From positions 4,299,107 to 4,363,106 of the forward strand of contig NC_133485.1 in the NCBI RefSeq assembly GCF_025370935.1: 64,000 bases of DNA, read 5' to 3'. Shown here piece after piece: positions 42,201-57,200 of this stretch. Position 1 is the first letter of the stretch, and every line of letters begins with the position of its first letter. Position numbers and translations under genes: made by a program. Source of the DNA: Choristoneura fumiferana. Its lineage: Eukaryota > Arthropoda > Insecta > Lepidoptera > Tortricidae. The notes beneath the pieces were generated by a model. That model saw only the letters and a list, made by a program, of their open reading frames with translations. It made no database searches and was not told where the DNA came from.

Positions 42201-45200
42201 TTTAGCAAACCTATTAATATCATTTCATTACATAGTACCTATACAATAAAGTCACTATACGCATAGATCTTTTAAACTACTCACCATCGATTAGATTATT
42301 TTTCACGGAAGGTTTATATCGTCAGTACGTTGAAAGATCTCGTATCTCAAATCAATACGTCAACAAAGTAGATCCTTGAAAAAATACGGGTCCCACCCTC
42401 CTCTCATCATCATCATCATTAGCCGGAAGACGTCCACTGCTGAACAAAGGCCTCCCCCTTAGACCGCCACAATGAACGACAACTCGCCACTTGCATCCAC
42501 CGGTTTCCCGCAACTCTCACCTTGTCTTCAGTCCACGTGGTAGGAGGCCTGCCAACGCCTCGTCTTCCAGTTCGTGGTCGCCACTCGAGAACTTTTCTCC
42601 CTCCTCTACTTCCATCTAAATCAAATAATACACAGACCCAACATCACAAACACCACACAAGAAGCTTAGCATATAAATATAAAAATATATGTTAAAATAT
42701 GTAATTTTTCGCCATTCTCCTACATGACAATAAGTGTAGTACTCACTGCGTGTTTGACACACTTTCGTCACGCACATTGTGAGTCACTTTACACATGGCA
42801 CTGTCCAAGGATTGTTTCGGTTTCACCACACTTACAGGGTTTAAGGGTTTAACTAGCGTATACTCATAGCTGTTAATTGAGTGTCTATCAATTAACTAGT
42901 ATCGTTTATGCATAGGTGTCGATATGGCTATGGTCCTTTACTGTTTCTACGGCTGGTGAAAACTTATATACTTTGTTTTTTTTTGAAGAAATGTGTATGA
43001 AAACAAAGCGATATTATAAAAATATACATAACCAGTTACAACTCTACCACTATACAATGACCCACCACACTTATGACAAAGCTATTGAAATTACAGATCT
43101 TACTGCGTGTGAAATCTATACAAAAAAAAACTGAAATTCGAAAAAACGCGTTTTCCAAGATATTACTCAACTCTCGTGAGGCTGATTTGTTTTCATCTTC
43201 AAAAAGGTGTTTCGAAAAGATCAAAACTAGTCGGATTGTTGCCGACTCGGATCACAAAAAAATAATATTACAACGGTTCCCGACTTTTAATAAGGGTTTT
43301 AAGGAGGGTCTATAAAATCTTAGTTGACGTTAAATAGTAAAACATGTACCTACAACACGAAGCAAATAGAGCTTCAACGTGGTAACTGACACACTTAGCA
43401 GAATTGCAGCCGACCTTGGGAAGTTTTAAGCAGTTTTTATGGTTTCCCAGAATGTTGCACGGTTTAGGATTTTTTTAACGACAGTCTTCCTGTAGCTTAT
43501 CAACTGACTAACAAAAGTTTCCAAAAGTAGTCATCAAATGACATTGTTTTTTTTTTTTTAGGTTTTACCAGGCTCGGCTCTAACTGACGACTTTTGATGA
43601 TTGTATTCTGTTATCTTTATCTATCACAAATTCAGCTTTTTATGCTAATTAAAGGTTTAAAGGTGCCAAATACTATTTTGTAGGTAGCATTTAACAAGTT
43701 TCTTATAATATAAGAATTATATAGGTTGTTCTTTTAACTGACTGACACAAGTATTTATTTTACATGTATATTTAGCTACCTTCAATTTATCTTAGATACA
43801 CAGTAAATCATACAGCAGTAAATCAACCATGTAATTAAGAACAAATTATAATGTAAACAGCATTGAGAAATCTAACCAACTTTCCACTAGTAAAAAAGGA
43901 AATGTAAAAACATGCACGTAATGGATGCTGCAATCTGATACTATTTGCGCAATACGCAGACAAATTAGCAGAAAAACTTAATACCTCACTCTAAACATTT
44001 CTAAATTTCGCAATCAAATAGCTAGGTAGGTAGGTAATCAAAAACTTTGATAACTCATCGTTCATTGCTGCTTCTCTATAAAAAAGACCAATTTCGTTAG
44101 AATAATAAAGAGCGTGGAACTACTAACCTAATAAATAAAAAAGTTTTAAATTGAAATAGGTTTGAAATTGGAATCGATCATAATATAAGCAATGTCTTTT
44201 TTTTCTCCTTTGATTCAAGGCATTGATGCCGCGCATTCTGACAGCGTCCGTTGACTCGATCATAGAGAAAGTTGATAATTAAAGAACGGTGATTGCCGCC
44301 AGATTGTATAACTGAACGCAACAGATCAACCATGTGGCTGCACAGGGAAATACCTTCGCCATTGAAAGTTGCACGTAATATTCCGTGTTGGGTGCCCGTT
44401 TAAAAAAAAGCAAAGATATCTATGGTCGCGAATTGATTGCATGCAATGACCGGCTGGCACGAAAGTTTCGCCCGCTATTTAACACTTTCGATTGGCAAAT
44501 TTGGCGAGCGAATTTTATGATGTTATTCTTTCTAGAAGATTATTTGAGTATTACAAAAACAAATAATCGCTTCTCATGTGGTTTCTACCGAATAAATATT
44601 TGACTATAAACAAAGACGTCACGGGTTTGTTGTTTTGTAGATAGAGACCCAGTCCTCAGTCCATTTGTCAAAAGGCCGTATATAAAGGCCGCAGCCTAGG
44701 GGCGGCAGCGTCCTATGGGCGGCGGAAATAAAATGGCCTGCTGCACTCATAAAAAATATAAAACCGATACTGTAGAGACCGAATACAACAGGTAATGTCT
44801 TACTGTATTTTTCTTCATCTCACTCGTATTTTATAACGGTTAATTTTAACTAGCCCTGAATCGTGTAATTCACACCGTTCGTTCCATTTATGCAATTGCA
44901 AACTACCATAAATATCAATCCAGTGTGAAGGAGCTATTTCAGTCGGTTACGAGTAGTTACAACTAATCGTTTTAATAATGACTGTAACCGATAGCACTGG
45001 ACTACTCGTAATTGTGACTCTCATCAGTTAATTCCACTCTAATAGTGTAGGTGGTAGATTTTTTTTGACATTCATAAGTAAGTAAATTGAATAAAGATAT
45101 TTTGACTTTTTGACTTTGACTTTGGTACCTACCTATATTTATTTTCTAAGTTATTAGAGGATTCGATTTTTAGTTGCCGTATTAGGTACGTACTAGTGAC

Positions 45201-48200
45201 CCGTCCCGTTTTTTTTGATATAATTTTTAAAAAGACTATATAATCACTTCACATTTTGCAGCACCATTTTATAAACCTCCGTGAAATATTTATCTGGATA
45301 ACTGTGGAATTATGGATGCAAGTAGCGAATTATTCATGGTAGTTTTCTAAGGGGGAGGCCTTTGTTCAGCAATGGATGATGATGACGCTGATAATGATGA
45401 AAATTATGATAAGCTTTCGGCAGAGATGGTGTTTACAATCCATGTGTTCTGCAAGTCACCGACCCAAATCATTCGGCCCGATGATTGCCTATCGCGGTAT
45501 CATTAACTGCTACAGTTTTAATTGGCCCATTATGAGGCCCGCTGACATGATCGTGTGTAATAATGGGCTTACGTACATACATACTGGTAGGGAAAATACA
45601 CTGATGATACGAAGGAAAAAGAGAACTTATGCCAGGTTCACATTATTCCATATCTAAAATACAAAATGAAACATCTCGAATCGAACCCAGATTCTCAGCA
45701 TTTCGTGCTGCGTGCCACCCCTACACTACCACAGGACAAGAGTAGGTATAGACACGAATTTCTCCTATGCACCACATATCTCAGCTTGTTTGTTTCTTAT
45801 TTAGTCGCTTAAGCCCAGCTTGTCCAGTGACTCCATAAGTAAAAAGACTCCAAAAACCAATCTTCACATTATTTCAGTAGTTTCCGTTAACTTTAAGAGA
45901 ACAATTTTAACACATCATATGAAGTTCATTTCTGCAAAACACTTATCAAGAATTAAGCTAAAATTATACACAGTAAAACAATGTAAAAGTCTTACTTTGT
46001 AAAGTTTTTTAAAGGCCGTAACTAAAGTGTTTTTTTTAATCCACACATAGATACCTATTTTTTAGCAAAAGAAATAAATAAAGATATATAAAGCTTGCAA
46101 ATAAAATATTTGAATTTGAATTTGAATAAAGTGAGTTCTTTTATGTCTCTCTCTTACGTTTCACGCCACTTGTTAAGTTTATGAATTTTACAATTTGACC
46201 TGAACTTGATTGTTAAGGGTTAAAAAAAAATGTTATTTTTTATTTGGACAAAACCTTAATTAATAGGTAGTTTCTATCAATGAACTGAGCGAATTCTGTC
46301 GAAGTTAACGGAAATCAAGAAAACGCGATGTATTATCGTGCCAAATGTAATCGATATAAACCACTTAAGTATATATCCACAGTCTCGGCAATGTAACGCA
46401 ACTGCACAATATTTCTCACACCACAATCTAAACGGGGTTTTAACCATATTTCCCAGCGTGATTAATTAATTAATCATACAAGCCGAACGTTTCCTCGAAT
46501 TCGTAGATAGACAAACACAATATACTGCATTCGCGCAAATATTTTCACAAATGTTTCATTTGCCAAACATTTTTATATTTTTAGTTCTTTTTTATTTATT
46601 TCTGTTAATTATTGTATATATTATTTGTTTGTTTATAAATAAATTTTATTTATATCCCGAATTTTTTATTTCTTTTTCCGGAACTTTTTTCTATCGTTGT
46701 AATGTAATGGTTTTATAGAACACAGTAGGTTAGGTCAGATTTGTTTTATGAAAGTAACGAAAAAAAAAACAGAGAAAATCGTGATTTGGGAAATGAAACA
46801 GTTTGGCAAATTAAACGTTTTGGGAATAATATTTCACCGAATCTTTTCGGAGAACCGCCAAACACACATGTGTTAAACCAGGTCGCACTCGTGGCATACA
46901 GATGGACAATTACCTACGTTAATAAGATCCGCTGGTTTGCCAGCAGTCGGAGTTTCTTTCGAAGAATTCCAGTGGGAAAAAAATTGATGTGCACGCGCGG
47001 CTACCGTGGCAACTGGAAAGCGTAAAATATGGTATGATGTATGTACACGGCTTTTTTTTGTCAACGTACACTTACTAATGTTATAAAAACTGATGCAACT
47101 TTGTTTGTCTATCTGTTAGCCCTTCATGCTTTAAACTACCGCGAAAAGGATAGGTATAGGATAGTTTTTATCCCGGTAAATTGCATAGGTCCCGCGGCAT
47201 AGTCACAAACGAATTCTGCTTACAACATATTCTAAAATTATTTTTGCATATGATTGGGTTAGTTTGACTTGTCTAGACGGTTAACAAATCGTTACTACGA
47301 GTACTCTATAAAAAAGTCGTATCTCAAATCAATACCTCGACAAAATTGACCCTTGAAATAATGTCAGTTGGTAAATGGTAATTAGTTGTCGTAATCGTTG
47401 GTAGTATACAAGTAGTAAGATTGTTTTTTCGGAATCATTTTGTATTTTTTATTTCATTTCCAAATTTTTACTTTTACGGTCATCCCGTAAAACCTAAATT
47501 GAAAATACAAACTGGAAATATAGATGCAGAGAAAAACCAGAAAAATAAGACCAGCACTGGGAATCGAACCCAGGTCCTCGGTATTCCGTACCGCGTGCTA
47601 AAGTAGCTAAACTAAAGTAGTACACAAAGTAGCCTCATAAACTCATCGTCCGCCCCTGTGCAATCCTCTAAAGTTGCGAGCTTGCCAGTATCCCTGGATG
47701 ATGTTAGTCACTTTCCATCCCGACCGCTTACTTTTTCAACCTCGTATCTGGCCACATTAAATTGCCTCAGAATCATCTTTATGTCGAGTACGATAGTGTT
47801 GATTTGTACAACAACACAAGATACGAGGTTGAGAAAATAAGTGGTCGAATTCATCTGGTGTTCGTTTATCAGATTATCTGACTTGTCTATCGCATTGGGC
47901 ATATTTACCTGTAAGGATAGATTTAAGTTTTGTGAAATTATAAATAAATAAATAAATAAATCACCCTATTTTATGAAAATGCTCTCTTTTACGACCGCTT
48001 TTTAAACGGAAATGTCTGCTTCCGCGTTATTCATTGTACCTGTTACACTTTTAATCAGCTGTAGTGTGGCAGACCACCTAAATGAGTAATTACTGAGCCA
48101 AGTTCACACAGGCCGAAAGGCAATCTAATTATAAAGAAGAAACCAGTCAAGTTTGAATGTGACGCGTACACCACCGATTCCGCGCCATAAAAATAGGGTA

Positions 48201-51200
48201 GTTTCCTGTTTAGTAGTAAAAGAAATGAGTCTGTTTAGTAGTAAAAGAAACGAGTCTGTTTAGTAGTAAAAGAAATGAGTCTGTTTAGGAGTAAAAGAAA
48301 CGAGTCTGTTCAGTAGTAAAATAAATTAGTCTGTTTATTAGTAAAAGAAATGAGTCTGTTTATTAGTAAAAGAAATGAGCCTGTTTAGTCAGTTAGATTA
48401 TCGAGATTATCGGGTGGCTATAATATATGAACGCCTCGAGTAAAATGGCTCGTTTTATGCTCTAGTTGTACAATCTACTATTGTGTCATTGACAAAAGAA
48501 AAAATACGTGTGAAATATTTTATAATGATCTACTCAAACTCATTTATTTGCTTTGAAACAATACAAAATACTGAATCAAACCATGTAAGGGCACTGCAAT
48601 AATGCTATTATTAAATTAACCTTAAACTTATGAGCGCAGATTATGGATATGTGCTCGTACCTTAAACTTAAACTTAACGGATTACTGACGGACTACCTAA
48701 TTAGATTTCTTTAGAACACTAGATATTGATATTAAAAAAAGGATTCAAGAGTTTGCAAATGTTTATTACTCTTTCATGCTAAAACCTCTGAATGAGTTTG
48801 AGTAAAATTCAGTAAAATCTCAAAGATTCAATTCAACTGTCAGACCCATTATCATCATATCAGTCGTAGGACGTCCACTGCTGCTGCTGGAAATAGACCT
48901 CCAGTTGCCTCGGTTGGAAGCGGCTTGCATCCATCGTGAACCCGCGACTTTAACCAGATCATCCATCCATCTCGTTGGAGCACGTCCTACGCTACGCTTC
49001 CCGATCCGCGGTCTCCACTTGAGAACCTTTCGGCCCCGACGACCATCTGTTCTCCGTGCTATATGGCCTGCCCATTGCCACTTCTACGAGCTAATTCACT
49101 TGGCGAACAACAGGTTGCATTTTTTGTTGGCGAACTGTCAGACCTAATTCATTTGTTTATTACGGTACGGAACCCTAAAAACAGAAATAAATTCCACCTG
49201 ACCCTGTTTCACATAAACAGTTAATAATTAAAAGTGAGTGGCACAATTCTTTTGTTAAACTTGAACTCTTAAAAGTCTCGGGTCGCGGGGGAAGATTAGC
49301 AATGTAAATCAGCTTTTTAATCGCACAATAGATCATTAGAGTTTAGCTACGGCATTTAATTCCGTATAATATTAGATATACATTATTTGGCTGGAACATG
49401 CTAATTTAACACTAAGTACAGTCGAACCATTTAATTCCTGACCCACCTACCATCCTTGTAAGTTGGATATACTTATTACTACCATCCTGAATTTTTCCAA
49501 TTTTTTCCACCCACCGGTTTAGATTTTAGAGGGCGGGGACGCTCGATTTTAATGAAAATTTGCACTTTAAAGTTGAATATTTTGCAAACAAATCACTGAA
49601 TCGAAAAATCGTTCTAGCAACCCCTAATGGTTTTAAAAGACCTATCCAAGATCCAACGATAACACTACAAGATTGGATGAGAAAAAAACCGCTTTAAGGC
49701 TATGGAACTCTAAAAAAATTGTTTAAAATTTTTTTATTGTACCATTTTGTCGACATAGTTTACACATACATTCGTGCAAAATTACAGCTTTCTAGCATTG
49801 ATAGTCAGACAGACAGACATGGCGAAACTATACGGTTCCGTTTTTGTCGTTTTGGCTACGGAACCCTAAAAAGTAAAAGGTTCAAGACAATAGGCCCGCT
49901 TCACTACAATTATCAGGGGACATAAAGTAGGTACTGCAATGATTCGGTGATTATAATGATTCGAGGGTGTTTCGATTATTTTGCCTTAGGTATCTACTAT
50001 AAAAGATATCTCATGATAAGGTTTATCAAAGATTTTTTAGTAACTAATTGGTGGCCCTCGGTATCATTTTTATCTGCCAATAAATCGTTTGTAGTAATCT
50101 CATACGATTTAATCTTTATTAAATGTGTTTAAACGAGAATATTTATACGTTGGTAAATTTGTTCTTTGCAATTATGGTCTAAACTAACATGAGCTATGCA
50201 TTTTTTTTATTACAATTAGAAAACTAACTTTTTGTCAGTGATTACGCGGCTTATGATTATAAATGGCATAATTATCCAAAGTTACGTATAAAATACTAGC
50301 CAAAAATAATTTGCATGACGCGTTCATTTTAGGATTGTGTTTTTTTTTATAGGTAACGTACCTATATAATAAAACGTGCTATATTTGATTTCTATCAACT
50401 TAATAGTACACAACGATAATCACTAAATTATTCAGCAAATATTTGCGTTGGTAACATTGAAAAGATAAGATGGTATAGTTTTTGTAACATTTTTAATAAC
50501 ACTTCGTTTGTTTTCGTCGACACTCGTTCGAAATCACAAAATTATCACAACTAAGAACAGGTTAAAGAAGTGACATTTTGTTGATAAGATACGAAACATA
50601 ATTATAATTCGTTGGAGAACGAGGCATGTTCTTCATTATAATGATTACGAAATCATCACGATCTATTTGCATCAGACAACAGACCTATACATCTCGTATA
50701 GTCGTATACTTCAAATCATTAACTGGACGGCAAGACGTTTTAATCAACTTTATTCTGATGAGATTAACGACATTTCAATGAATACTTAATTCAAAAATAA
50801 CTAACAAAACTTCAGAATTATTTGAATACTTACAAAACATAAAACAATCAGGCGAGAACCAAGAACTGATTAAAAACAACGTAAAAAACATCCTTAAATC
50901 TACAACGGTCTTCCATGCCCATTGTTTGAAGCTTCGTTAAATATTAATGTCACTTTGATAGCCTCCCATTGTCTGTGCACACAGTTTACATTCTAAATAT
51001 GCCGAATTTACTTTCTTTGAACGGTGCATTTAGAGCGGCGGATAAACTAAGCCCTATGACTTTTCTCGTGTCTTTTGGAGCTAGGATACCGTCGTCCCAA
51101 ATTCTCGCTGTGCTGTAGTAAGGGCGACCTTCTTTTTCGAACTTTTCTTCTAGAGGTGCCCTAACCTTTCTTTCGTCTTCATCCGTCCATGGTTTACCTT

Positions 51201-54200
51201 CCCTTTCCGCTTTACCCTTCGACACGAGCGACAGCACGGTCGCAGCTTGTGGCCCACCCATTACAGAAATCCTAGCATTAGGCCACATATAGAGGAAGCT
51301 AGGAGAATAAGCTCGACCGCACATTCCGTAATTTCCAGCGCCGAAACTACCACCAACTAGCACAGTGATCTTTGGACCTTTGAAACAGCTGACCGCTGTC
51401 ACCATCTTTGCTCCATTTTTAGCTATTCCACCGGCTTCGGCCTCTCGACCCACATTGAAACCATTGATATTCTGTAAAAATAGTAAAGGTATCTTACGCG
51501 CTGCACACAGCTGGATGAAGTGAGCGCCTTTTAGAGCCGATTCTGATAACAACACACCATTGTTCCCAATCACGCCAACTGGATGACCGTAAATCGACGC
51601 GAATCCACACACTAGAGTATCACCGTAAAGCTCTTTGAACTCGTGGAATCTGCTGCCGTCGACGATTCTCGCAACTAGTTCTCTAACATCGTAAGGCCTT
51701 TGTAAATTGGCATTTACAATTCCATGGATATCTTCGATGTCGTATATTGGCTCGTCGACTTGTGGAGCTCGGATCTGGACAGCGCGGTCGCTATTGCAAT
51801 TCAAATTAGCAACAACATTCCTAGCTAATAGCAGCGCATGTTCGTCATTCTGTGCGTAATGATCCGTGACACCGGACTGTCGACAATGTAGGTCTGCACC
51901 ACCCAACTCTTCCGCAGATACCACTTCACCCGTAGCTGCCTTAACCAAAGGAGGTCCAGCTAAGAAAATAGTGCCTTGATTTTTAACAATAATACTTTCA
52001 TCTGACATACTCGGAATATAGGCGCCACCTGCGGTACACGAGCCCATGACGACAGATATTTGTGGTATGCCCTCCGCGGACATATTGGCCTGATTATAAA
52101 ATATTCTTCCAAAGTGTTCCCTATCCGGAAAGACATCGGCTTGGTCTGGTAAATGGGCACCTCCGGAGTCTACAAGATAGACGCACGGAAGCCGGCATTC
52201 CTGTGCAATCGCCTGCGCGCGCAAATGTTTCTTGATTGTCATTGGAAAATAAGTGCCGCCTTTGACTGTGGAGTCGTTAGCGACTATCATGCAGTCCTGG
52301 CCGTGAACTTTGCCGACGGCGGTGACGATGCCGGCGCCGGGCACTTGACCCTTGTACAGGTCGGTGGCGGCGAGCGTGCTGAGTTCGAGCACGTCGCTGC
52401 CCTCGTCGACGAGCCGGCTGATCCTGTCGCGCACGAGCAGCTTGCCGCGCGCCGTGTGCCGGCGCACCGCGTCCTCCGACCCGCCGTGTATAACGTCACT
52501 TGTTTTTTGGCGCAGCTCGTCGACGAGCTCGTCCATTTTGGCCTTATTTTCTTGGAACGTGGGGTCATTTCTGTCCGGTTCGCTGCCTATAATTGTCGCT
52601 TGGCTGTAGCGGCGGCATTGCCCGCTTAAACGCTGCGCTCCTCTGAATAACCTCAACATTTTGGACTAAACCAATGCGGCGAGACGTCCGGCCGGCGACT
52701 CGTTGCCGCGCTACTGATGATAATGCTAACCGTTATCTGTGCGATTAAGTCGTACGTACAAAAACAAACCTATTCGCCGCCGGGCCTTGATAAAAACTAA
52801 CATAATGTATGGAATGATAATGCAGTGCCATTGTCACGACTGTATTGACGTAATATTTACATACGGTTATGACACGAGCGGGCTGGCATCCATTGAGGCG
52901 GGCGCTCGCTTTGCATAACAGCGCGCGCTTAGATAGTAAATGTCGCTAAATCTCCTATTCGGGTACACGGTTCTTAACTTTGCCTTTTTGAATGGATATT
53001 CAATCACCATGACACGACCCAGATAGATCGCCAATGAGGTTCATTGAAGTGTTACGTGCCGCGTAGCAACTTGCCGATTGCGAAACCTGCTTGTCTTGTG
53101 CTGAATGCCTTGTTATTACCTTGCAAAATTCTAAAGTAATTACTTTAAGTAATACTTCCATCTAATCTTCTACAAACCAAACGTCTAATAATATAACAAC
53201 TGTTTTAATAGCGTATTCTTGTGTACCTACATTATACTTAGTTAAACAAAGTGTGAATACAATAATATTTACTGCCTGTTAACTAACCTACCAAGCATAA
53301 ACCATAAGTGAAAATTTATCTCATATTCAATACGATACCTACCGTACTCATCATGTTGGTACTCTTCATCAATTATCTTGTATTGTGTTTGTGTTTCATT
53401 GTTACAATGTTAAATTCGTCGACATAGTCATCTAGATATATAAAGCTATTTTTACTATAGTTTAGAGACTCCCTTACAAAAATTCTGACCAATCTGTCCT
53501 ATTAGCGCCAAGTTGCAGATCGCAAGCGTAACCCTAATCCACTCGCGCGCAGGCCGCAGGTGAACGACACCGTTTCACTTTCCTCGACCCGCCGCGAGGT
53601 GGCGACACTTTCCTTCCGATGACGGTTACGTCGCTCATTGTGATGTAAAGACTGAGTCTGTAAAGCTAATCACTCAATGATCAATAACAGCGGGTAGTTT
53701 CCGCGTTCTAGAGCTTTACAGGTTACCTAAGACTGGATGGCTATTGTTGTCGTCAGTGGTTTGTGAAAAGCGTTAGGCGAAATTTCTAAAAACGGATGTC
53801 TTATGAAGGGAGCTCTATGTACCGTCAATAGCAGAAGTGTATGAGCGCTTGTAGTGCTAAAAACGATATATTATATACTACCTTATCACCAACCCGATTA
53901 GTTAATGATTATCCACCGCGATGATTAAGGAAAAAGCTATTGTTAAAATAGTGATAAATAGAATAACCAACTCCTATTAAACACATTCAATAAACTTATA
54001 ATTGCTCGTTAGCGAATTATCAATCATAAAGCTACACAATTAAAAGAAAGCAGCCACGCCACACGCAACAAAATATATATCTACCTTTGTACACATCATA
54101 TAGTAGTATACATTATTCATTTTAATTACAAATTATCTCGTTCCGTTAAACCAGAAAGGCAAAACGAATATTGTTACAGATCTATTAAATATTGTTTTTC

Positions 54201-57200
54201 CATCATATTTTGTCGAATAACTTCGTATTTTTCTTGCTGTCTCAATTAACTTCAGTAAACTTCAGTAAGCTAGTTGAGAAAGCAACATAATACGAACTTT
54301 TCCAAAAAAATACTATGGCAGAATTATATTCACTACATCTGTATGTGGGACATTCTTAACGCGCATGATGTTAGTTAACACTATTATTTAATTTAGCTTC
54401 ATTTTGCAACACATTTCATTATGATATTTCACACTCCGAATACGTCGAGATAATAATCTTTAGGCACACGAACGACAACTGTTATTTTGCACGTGAAGTG
54501 ATATTTAGTGTCACGAAATCATTAATCATCATGTCCACAACTGTAAATTAAATTGTGTAGTAGCTAATGGGAATTCAGTTCGAATGTGAAAATGTAAAAG
54601 TTTTCTATTTTAATTATGAAAATGATTTCTACTTCATACGTTTAGCTGTCTGGCTGGATGATGGCCGCCGGCCGTTCAATCGCGTATATGTGTGTTCAGA
54701 TGTTTTTGAGCACTTAGGCAGCCTCCGATATTTATAATGGCGACTGGACAACTAAGTAGTTTCACGATAAATTGAATTGCGTAAGATTTGTATTGGAATC
54801 GTTATTTTTATTGGTCATAAAAGAAAACCAACATTTTTGAGCTAAGTATTAGTTTTGTAGCAGTGCAGCAAAATAAAATACCTAGTGTAGGTACGTAGTT
54901 CATTGATATGGACTTTATGGACCTCTGCAAATTAATACTTGAATCAGTATAGTTAGTATGCAGTGAAATACATTTTTACAAACTATAGAATTCTAAGCAC
55001 ATTAACAATTTTGACATCTTAAAACTGAGAGGATCGATCAATCAAAACTCCAAAACTGATGATAAAGATTAATAAAAACGCCGCCTTCACTAATTCACTT
55101 CACTTCTCTCCAAATATCTAACTCGCAACTTTTGTCTCCAGGATCGAGATGAACAAACTAAACTGGAAATGAAGCACCGGCAAGAGGAAGACGACTTGTA
55201 CAGAAAATTCTCCAAACATCGTGAAGAAGAGAACAGAAGGATACGGGAAGAAATACAAGTACGTAATAGTTTAATTACACATTTATGTACAAAATACAAT
55301 AATCATAGAATCCATTTCACTAAAATCGTGTTACTCTAATCATAACTATGTAATGCTGTAACGTCTATCGATATTGTCAGTCAAAGACCTTCCTAACAGA
55401 TGGATAAATTTTGATCTCTTTCCAAAAGTGTTGATACATAAGACTGGTGAATCCGTAAAGATGAACATACTCAGAATAGCACCCATTGTAGATAGATCCC
55501 TAGTTATGCCCTTTTCTTCTCATTTTGAATACAATACAATATAACTGAATGTTATTACAGGATGAGTGGGAGCGAGAGCTGGAGAGGCTCACAAACCGGT
55601 TCCAACAAGAGATGCAGGTCAAAAAGAGACGGCCGGACGCCGAGATCGGAGCCCTGACGCTGAGGCACCAGCAGGAGAGAGCAGACCTCGAAAAGAACAT
55701 GACGTTACGGCGGGACAAAAAGAAGGAGAGTCTCACGAGAAAAATGTTGGAGCATGAAAGGTATTTTGTCTGTTTTTTAACACGATGTGTCAGGACGATG
55801 ACATTAAAAGGACAGCAGGAAAGAAGTCGCTACGTGTAGAAAGAAGTGTAGGACCGTAGCGGAGTGGCGTGGTTTGAAGGAGGCCTACACCCGAAGGGTA
55901 GATACAGGCTGAAAAGAGAGAGAGAGAGAGAGATTTTTAATCATGTCAACTGTTAATATATTTTAATAATATTTTGCTTGAATTTAAAATATCGGTATCT
56001 TGGAAAATATCTGAATACCTACATCACGGCTTTGTGCTCACTTAAGCTAGATCTACTCACGAAAATATGTTTTTGGTAAAAAAACATTTTTAATACCAGC
56101 TTTTTCTGCTGACTGCACTTTTTGTTGTCTGTACTTGCATTGCCATCCAAACTACATTTGTACGCCATATTTCACGTCGATGCCATTAACCGTTGAAGAG
56201 TTCCGTCCTACGGAGACGATCCTGGCCGGACTACCAGGATGTGACTACTAGATTATTGTATTGTGACGCAATTTACATAAGTATACCCAATTTCTAGTCA
56301 ATCCAACTACTGGAAATTGGTCTAATTTAACTTGCAAGATTACATTAACAGTGGAGTAACATTGGCAGTGGAACCTTTTCTGAAGTCTGCACATTTTTTT
56401 CTTTAGGGCAGCAACAGCAGCACTAGTGGAGAAGCAGAGTCATGAGATGATGGAGCTGATCCAGGAGCGGCGTTCGGAGTATGCAGCCGCATCATCGCTG
56501 TTTGTGGACGGCGAAGAGGCGCCGCCGTACCCGTCGCGCGCGCCGCCGCCGCAGCCGCCGCTCGTCTCCAAGTTCCACATCTATACGGACCCTATGGAGT
56601 TCGCTGATGTCGATAAAATTGCTATTTCAGTGAGTTACTTTGTTCTCATTTCTCTCCGTGTACCTACTATGAGTGTGTATTATGAGTAGGTGATCCATAA
56701 AAAGATAACTCACCGACACAGCTAAGCAAATTGGACCTACTCCCTGAGTGGCAGCGGTCAGGGCACATGGCTCGTAGAACTGATGGCCGTTGGGGCCCGT
56801 AAGGTTCTGAAGTGACCACCGCGCGTGGAAAAGCGAAATATTGATAGGCCTCCCTCCCGTAAGATGAACAGACGTTCTGTTAAAGATCGCGGGATGTCAT
56901 TGACTGAGGGTGGCATAAATTAATAATCGTGGTTTTTTTTTGAGGAAGACTTATGTCTGGCAGCGGATGGATGATCTTAAATAACAAACTCTCTTCTGTA
57001 ACGTTCAGCCTAACCGTTAATTTTTAGATGTAGCAGATTTATGTCTAGTAACAAACTTTTTTTTAATTTCGTAAGCAAATCTGACCTCACCAAATGGGTG
57101 ATCTAAGTCGGTAGGTACTAATATGACCTTATTAAACCTATAAGTAAACTTTTTTTTGTTAAAGAAATAAAGATTAATTATTGTTATAATAACTTTTTCT

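Larger units (their letters stand above)
26564..55141 (+). other. Hillarin intron 3 (28.6 kb), host of MCCC2
   Basis: Starts GTAAGT and ends CTCCAG. It contains MCCC2 on the - strand plus many repeats listed separately. Stretches without anything recognised: 27460-28400, 29460-29940, 30120-31330, 31560-32430, 33110-33470, 34230-34720, 35405-36400, 37890-38660, 39010-39550, 40125-40370, 41000-42395, 42605-45060, 46140-47075, 47850-48200, 48390-48830, 49150-49440, 49870-50740 and 52940-55140. CpG-rich patches lie at 28410-28520, 29750-29895, 35445-35545 and 53520-53650, any of which could be an alternative promoter. Confidence 0.85.

Noticed and set aside
52153..52629. 158-codon open frame opposite MCCC2
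   Set aside because: It is the antisense shadow of the GC-rich MCCC2 5' end; the MCCC2 frame has clear family motifs and this one has none.
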